A stretch of 36,766 nt of DNA from JBLNCE01 sp050260415 (GTDB taxonomy: Bacteria > Bacillota > UBA4882 > JAAYXC01). Position numbers and translations under genes: made by a program. This document shows, in pieces, positions 33,307-36,766 of the stretch. Position 1 is the stretch's first letter. Every line of letters begins with the position of its first letter. The stretch covers positions 1 to 36,766 of the forward strand of contig JBLNCE010000032.1 in the NCBI GenBank assembly GCA_050260415.1, written 5' to 3'. A model generated the notes under the pieces. The model was not told the origin of the DNA and searched no databases. It saw nothing but the letters and a program-made list of their open reading frames with translations.

Positions 33307-33346
33307 TGAGAGCTATTAAGTGTTAAAAAACACTTAATAGCTCTCA
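33307..33346 (-). promoter_or_regulatory. 18-bp perfect intercistronic stem-loop
   Basis: TGAGAGCTATTAAGTGTT pairs perfectly with its complement across a 4-base loop, between the binding-protein stop (33363) and the permease start (33266). There is no T-tract after it on the minus strand. Known cases at this place (for example malE-malF) act by blocking 3' exonucleases so that the binding protein is made in excess; that role is inferred here. Confidence 0.8.
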
Positions 33347-33362
33347 GACTACAACTGGCTAT

Positions 33363-34724
33363 TTAGTTATTCTTATACTCCCAGGTGCCTTTTCCCGGAT
33401 TGAGAGGATCGTAACCAGAGATAACTAGCCTTTTTGTTGAACCCTGCTGGACAGCTTTGTCTAATGCCTGATTATAATTCGTATTGAGTTTACTAATTAC
33501 ATCGTCAACATTAGGACCACCGGGTATACAAGCTTCCCATAACGCATCTTGCCATGGCTTCCCTTCTTGTTGAACGCTCGGAATTGGTGGATATATTCGT
33601 TCGTAACTTAACTGCATGAAATCTTTAAAACCTTTCATGCCTGCAGGTATTTCAACTTTACTGGCAATGTTCTTAAACGTCGGCATTCCAAACCCGCCTT
33701 GAACATAACCAAGCATTACCGTATCGCTAAAGAAATATTCGATGACCTTCCATGCTTGATCTGGGTTCTTAGATTGAGGCGTGATACAGAATCCCCTTAC
33801 AAAAGAATACGTCAAAGCTCCTTTAACTTTTCCAGTTAAAGTGGGCGGCGGAGCCGCACCCCAGTCACATTTGGCCGGGAATTGTTGATTTAGAACCCCG
33901 ACTTCTTGACTAGCATTACCATACATCCCAATATTGCCCTCAGCGAACTGAACTCTTAAGGGATCTATCTTAAGTGAAATGTATCCTGGCATCATGGCGC
34001 CATTTTCAATGATCTTCTTCACAGCTAGGATAAATGGTTTATATCCATCAAAGACAAATTTACCGGTTTTGAAATCATATTCTTTGACGCCGCTCATTTC
34101 CGCACTAGATATAATCAATCGCCCTAAATGACCTGACATTCCTGGCAACGCAAAACCATAGGCTTTGCCTTCGCCGATTTTTGTAATTTTTATAGCTACA
34201 TCAACCAATTGATCAATAGTTGTAGGAGGTTTGCTAATTCCAGCCTTTTTAAATAGATCTTTATTATAAATTAATCTTCTTCCGGATTTTGCAACCGTAG
34301 GTATATAATAAATTTTTCCATCAAAAACATTATAACCTTCACATAAAAGCGTATCAAGTCCGATCTTTCGCCTAAGTCTTGCAGTTATGTACTTATTTTG
34401 TGGTATCATTAAATTTGCTTCTACATATTTATTTGCTATTTCGGGAGAATTAAAAAGAAATATGTCAGGTGATTGTTTTGAAGAAGCTGCTAATTTTATC
34501 ATCTGATCATAATTCTCTGCCTGGATTATAAGTTCTAATTCAATATTGTCTTTATTATTCCTATTGTAATCGGCAACAACCTTATTCATGTAATCCATGT
34601 CATGTCTATCATTCGACCAAACCGTGATTTTTGTCTTTTGAATCTTAACAGCAGAAAAACCAATCGTGTTTGCCACTGATAATAAAAGAAGAAAACAACA
34701 TACTCTGATAATTCTTTTTTCCAT
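33363..34724 (-). CDS. Extracellular solute-binding protein of a sugar ABC transporter (CUT1)
   Basis: 453 residues. The signal sequence is MEKRIIRVCCFLLLLSVANT. No lipobox with a properly placed cysteine is evident, which is unusual for a Bacillota binding protein that needs an anchor; the double Cys at 9-10 is too early. The mature part begins KITVWSNDRHDMDYMNKVVADY, the typical family 1 N-terminal strand and helix. PDIFLFNSPEIANKYVEANL and GAPPPTLTGKVKGALT-like segments follow the fold. ATG 34724 is preceded by AAAGGAAAT. It is first gene of the binding protein-permease-permease-GH28 operon. By context the ligand is probably an oligogalacturonide or rhamnogalacturonide. Confidence 0.9.
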   Translation of the reverse strand: MEKRIIRVCCFLLLLSVANTIGFSAVKIQKTKITVWSNDRHDMDYMNKVVADYNRNNKDNIELELIIQAENYDQMIKLAASSKQSPDIFLFNSPEIANKYVEANLMIPQNKYITARLRRKIGLDTLLCEGYNVFDGKIYYIPTVAKSGRRLIYNKDLFKKAGISKPPTTIDQLVDVAIKITKIGEGKAYGFALPGMSGHLGRLIISSAEMSGVKEYDFKTGKFVFDGYKPFILAVKKIIENGAMMPGYISLKIDPLRVQFAEGNIGMYGNASQEVGVLNQQFPAKCDWGAAPPPTLTGKVKGALTYSFVRGFCITPQSKNPDQAWKVIEYFFSDTVMLGYVQGGFGMPTFKNIASKVEIPAGMKGFKDFMQLSYERIYPPIPSVQQEGKPWQDALWEACIPGGPNVDDVISKLNTNYNQALDKAVQQGSTKRLVISGYDPLNPGKGTWEYKNN

Positions 34725-34938
34725 TTTTGATCATTTCCTTTCTGTTTTAAATTTCTTTAATAGCTCGATATTAATGTCTATGAACAATTATTTGAACCAC
34801 CTCCTTGGATAAAGATTGGTTCTTCTTGATTAATTCTTTTCTGTTTCTCGCATAATCAGTAATAATAATCTATCTCACATTTCGCACCCTTGTTGATTAC
34901 AAATAATGGTTTTCGCTGCAACAGTTAAACTACGTTAG
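34725..34938 (-). promoter_or_regulatory. Leader of the ABC operon with an orphan ribosome-binding site and possible 18-codon peptide
   Basis: On the minus strand AAGGAGGTGG (34797-34806) has no ATG close behind. TTG at 34787 would open MFIDINIELLKKFKTERK, ending at 34731, just before the binding-protein start. It could be a leader peptide or the remains of an upstream gene. No clear -35/-10 pair was found. The transposase gene ends at 34939, so any regulator or promoter further upstream may have been displaced. Confidence 0.3.
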
Positions 34939-36654
34939 TCATGTTGCCGCTACCGGCGGAGTAACGTAAATGGATATGTCGAATCCACATAGTCTGATGA
35001 TTCTTTCCGCCCGACGCGAATAATTACTTGGCAGTTGCCGTAGTGTTCCTTCCGAGCCCTGTGTTGTGAAGATCGAGAGGTCGTCCAGCTCAGGGAGTAT
35101 TGTCTCACCACGTGGGCGAAAAGTTTTGTAGCTCCCCGCCACATGGAAAGGTTCGTTCTCGCGCTTTAAGCCTTCCCTGACGCTCCATTCGAAGAGACTG
35201 TATATCAGGAGCGTCATAAGCATGACGTAGCCGAGGGCCTGCACTCGATGGGGCAGCTTCAGGTTTACCGGACCGACGAAGTATGGGTCTTTTAGAAACC
35301 GAAACCGGTTCTCGATCGCCGCCTGTTCCTTGTATGCGCGGAGAATTTCCGATGGCGTCAGTTCAGGCGCACTGCAAAAAAGCACGAAGGTCCCTTCCAT
35401 GTCTTTGATCCGGCGGATGCGTTCCTCATCCCGTGCGGCCGTTCCTTCGAGCCCGTACAGCGTCTGAAGGCTGGATCCCTCACCTTTGCGCGGCCGTCCA
35501 GGCCGGGGACGGGTGAGGGGTTCCTCAAAACGGCGGAGCTCACACGTAAGCGTATGGTACTGGGGCTGAAGCTTCCCGGCTTCTTCGCTCCATGCCGCCT
35601 CGGCCTGAGCGAATGAACTGAACCGTTTGGCGGAAAAGGCGGCTAGAGCCTTTTCCAGCCGGACCGCTTCTTTGACCACGGCTTTTTCGATGGTTTTTTC
35701 CTTCGTCCCGGCCAGGCTCTCCGACTGGACCACGACGAAAGAGTACTCATCGTTCACCAGATGCGCCCGGAAAGGCTGCAATTTGTATGCTTCGTTCTTT
35801 TTCACATCGTCCGTATGAGTGGATGGCTGCCAATTACCTTGCGCGAATGCCATCTCCGTGAGCTCCCGGCAGAGCGTGAAGGTCTCGGGCAGGCGGGAGA
35901 CGACGCGCAAACGGTGTTGCTTGATGGCTTCCAGCGACTTGGCGGACATCGCCGCCGAATCCGCGGCGATCACGGTCTTTTCCGTCATGAATCGCTTGAG
36001 ATTAGGCGCGTACTCAAGAAAACTCCGGCTCCATGTTTTATCGTCCTGGTTGCCGTCCAAGGTCGCGCCATAAACGGGGATCCCGTCTTCATTAGTGGCC
36101 AGGCCATATTTGAACTGCTTCAGGTCCGGACGATGGTCCTTGCTGTGGCCTTTGGCCAATATAAACGGCGCGTCGTCATCCTGGCTTGCGTAATCACCGT
36201 AGACAGAGACGGAGGTCGTGTCGGCATGGAGAGTCTCCGCGGCCAGTTGGTATTCGGCGAAGGCGCACAAGACGATGCCGCCGAAGATCTTGTCAAAATC
36301 GGCTTCCGCGAGCCGGTCCAAGGCGCGGCCTAGGCAGTCGTCATTGAAGTCCTCCGCGGACAGATCGTTTCGTCCAAAAAGTAGTTCCAAGTCCTGCCGG
36401 GCATAGACCCGATTTAGCGAAAACAAGGCACGTCGCCCGCAAAACACGCCCATCATCATAGCGACGATCAAAGTACCGGGAGAGATCTTCCACTGTGACT
36501 CGTCCCAATTCAAGGCGGTGTTGATGGCTTGTATGACACCGATGCGGTCCAGGATAGCCTTGAAAAGCCGTAACGGACCCACCTTGACAATTTCTATGTT
36601 TTCGGCGTACAATGACGTTGCCTCCATTTTTTATGGAAGCATTCGCGGTTAACT
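34923..36654 (-). mobile_element. IS1634-family insertion sequence (ends not resolved)
   Basis: The element is defined by its transposase gene. The limits given are only AGTTAA at 34923-34928 and its inverse TTAACT at 36649-36654, the best inverted match I could see near the gene. They may lie inside the true ends. No confident target-site duplication was found. Its base composition is higher in GC than the ABC operon beside it. Confidence 0.5.
34939..36627 (-). CDS. IS1634-family transposase, apparently intact
   Basis: 562 residues of an IS4-superfamily DDE transposase. The N-terminal part (VKVGPLRLFKAILDRIGVIQ) corresponds to the DUF4277-like domain typical of IS1634. The catalytic core shows LHADTTSVSVYGDY (first Asp), KTVIAADSAAMS (second Asp) and KEQAAIENRFRFLKDPYFVG with the Glu of the Y(2)R(3)E(6)K-like region. 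No frameshift or stop is present. ATG 36627 precedes an internal GGAGG, so TTG 36612 (MYAENIEIVKVG) is an alternative start. It points toward the ABC sugar operon, 214 bases upstream of the binding-protein gene, and could supply read-through transcription. Confidence 0.93.
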   Translation of the reverse strand: MEATSLYAENIEIVKVGPLRLFKAILDRIGVIQAINTALNWDESQWKISPGTLIVAMMMGVFCGRRALFSLNRVYARQDLELLFGRNDLSAEDFNDDCLGRALDRLAEADFDKIFGGIVLCAFAEYQLAAETLHADTTSVSVYGDYASQDDDAPFILAKGHSKDHRPDLKQFKYGLATNEDGIPVYGATLDGNQDDKTWSRSFLEYAPNLKRFMTEKTVIAADSAAMSAKSLEAIKQHRLRVVSRLPETFTLCRELTEMAFAQGNWQPSTHTDDVKKNEAYKLQPFRAHLVNDEYSFVVVQSESLAGTKEKTIEKAVVKEAVRLEKALAAFSAKRFSSFAQAEAAWSEEAGKLQPQYHTLTCELRRFEEPLTRPRPGRPRKGEGSSLQTLYGLEGTAARDEERIRRIKDMEGTFVLFCSAPELTPSEILRAYKEQAAIENRFRFLKDPYFVGPVNLKLPHRVQALGYVMLMTLLIYSLFEWSVREGLKRENEPFHVAGSYKTFRPRGETILPELDDLSIFTTQGSEGTLRQLPSNYSRRAERIIRLCGFDISIYVTPPVAAT

Positions 36655-36766
36655 CGTAAATTTCCTAGTCAAAAAATAAAGCCAGAATAGCAAAATACGA
36701 TGCAAAGGATCGATGAGATCAAATCGATCTAATTGTGTGACAATGGTTTGAAAATTATGAACGATC

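Noticed and set aside
36690..36735. GATCGAT...ATCGATC palindrome-like stretch right of the transposase as an attachment site or origin box
   Set aside because: Short, imperfect GATC-rich pairing without repeats elsewhere; no supporting genes.
34905..36750. AATGGTTT repeated at about 34905-34912 and 36741-36748 as a target-site duplication of the IS
   Set aside because: The sequences just inside these repeats do not form a convincing inverted repeat, and AT-rich 8-mers match by chance.

Overview
The window looks like a chromosomal segment of a GC-rich, endospore-forming member of the Bacillota (Firmicutes). The reasons are the strong GGAGG ribosome-binding sites before most genes, an AddAB (not RecBCD) recombination nuclease, a GerE-sized LuxR-type regulator, a secreted CAP/YkwD protein, an AMIN/Amidase_3 wall hydrolase and a large protein with four SPOCS (DUF3794) domains, a family tied to spore envelopes. 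No rRNA, tRNA or CRISPR array was seen, and I do not assign a genus.

Layout. 1-690 is AT-rich and holds the remains of a membrane/NHL-propeller gene broken by frameshifts. 704-7175 (minus) is a housekeeping and envelope block: polysaccharide deacetylase, PcrA helicase, cell-wall amidase and glutamate racemase. folE2 (plus) stands alone at 7343-8125. 8164-15159 (minus) is addB-addA followed by a small polynucleotide-kinase-like P-loop gene. 15386-18630 (plus) is a tightly coupled pair: a GPH/MFS_2 transporter and an unusual membrane-methyltransferase-like/PlsC acyltransferase/zinc-ribbon fusion. I read the pair as a possible lysolipid uptake and reacylation module. 18699-21185 (minus) encodes the four-SPOCS protein. 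21383-21760 has a near-consensus sigma-A promoter decorated with three TGTCCCAT-type boxes, driving a 44-residue zinc-ribbon protein.

21761-23570 is an AT-rich island with a GT-C-like membrane protein interrupted by one in-frame TAA. 23650-27701 returns to GC-rich minus-strand genes: CAP protein, GerE-like regulator, 4HBT thioesterase and a large secreted CARDB/FG-GAP protein. 28021-34724 is a pectin-type carbohydrate cassette of lower GC. It has a secreted FG-GAP propeller resembling PL11 rhamnogalacturonan lyases (plus strand). Converging on it is a minus-strand operon of sugar-binding protein, two permeases and a signal-peptide-free GH28-like enzyme. The logic would be cutting outside the cell, ABC import, and trimming inside. 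An IS1634-family transposase gene (34939-36627) sits directly upstream of that operon.

The strongest items for a second look are the transporter/acyltransferase-fusion pair, the repeat-decorated promoter of the tiny zinc-ribbon gene, the multi-SPOCS protein, Fe-S cysteine sets in both AddA and AddB, and the nonsense or frameshift lesions confined to AT-rich islands. All calls were made by reading the sequence; no database search was run.
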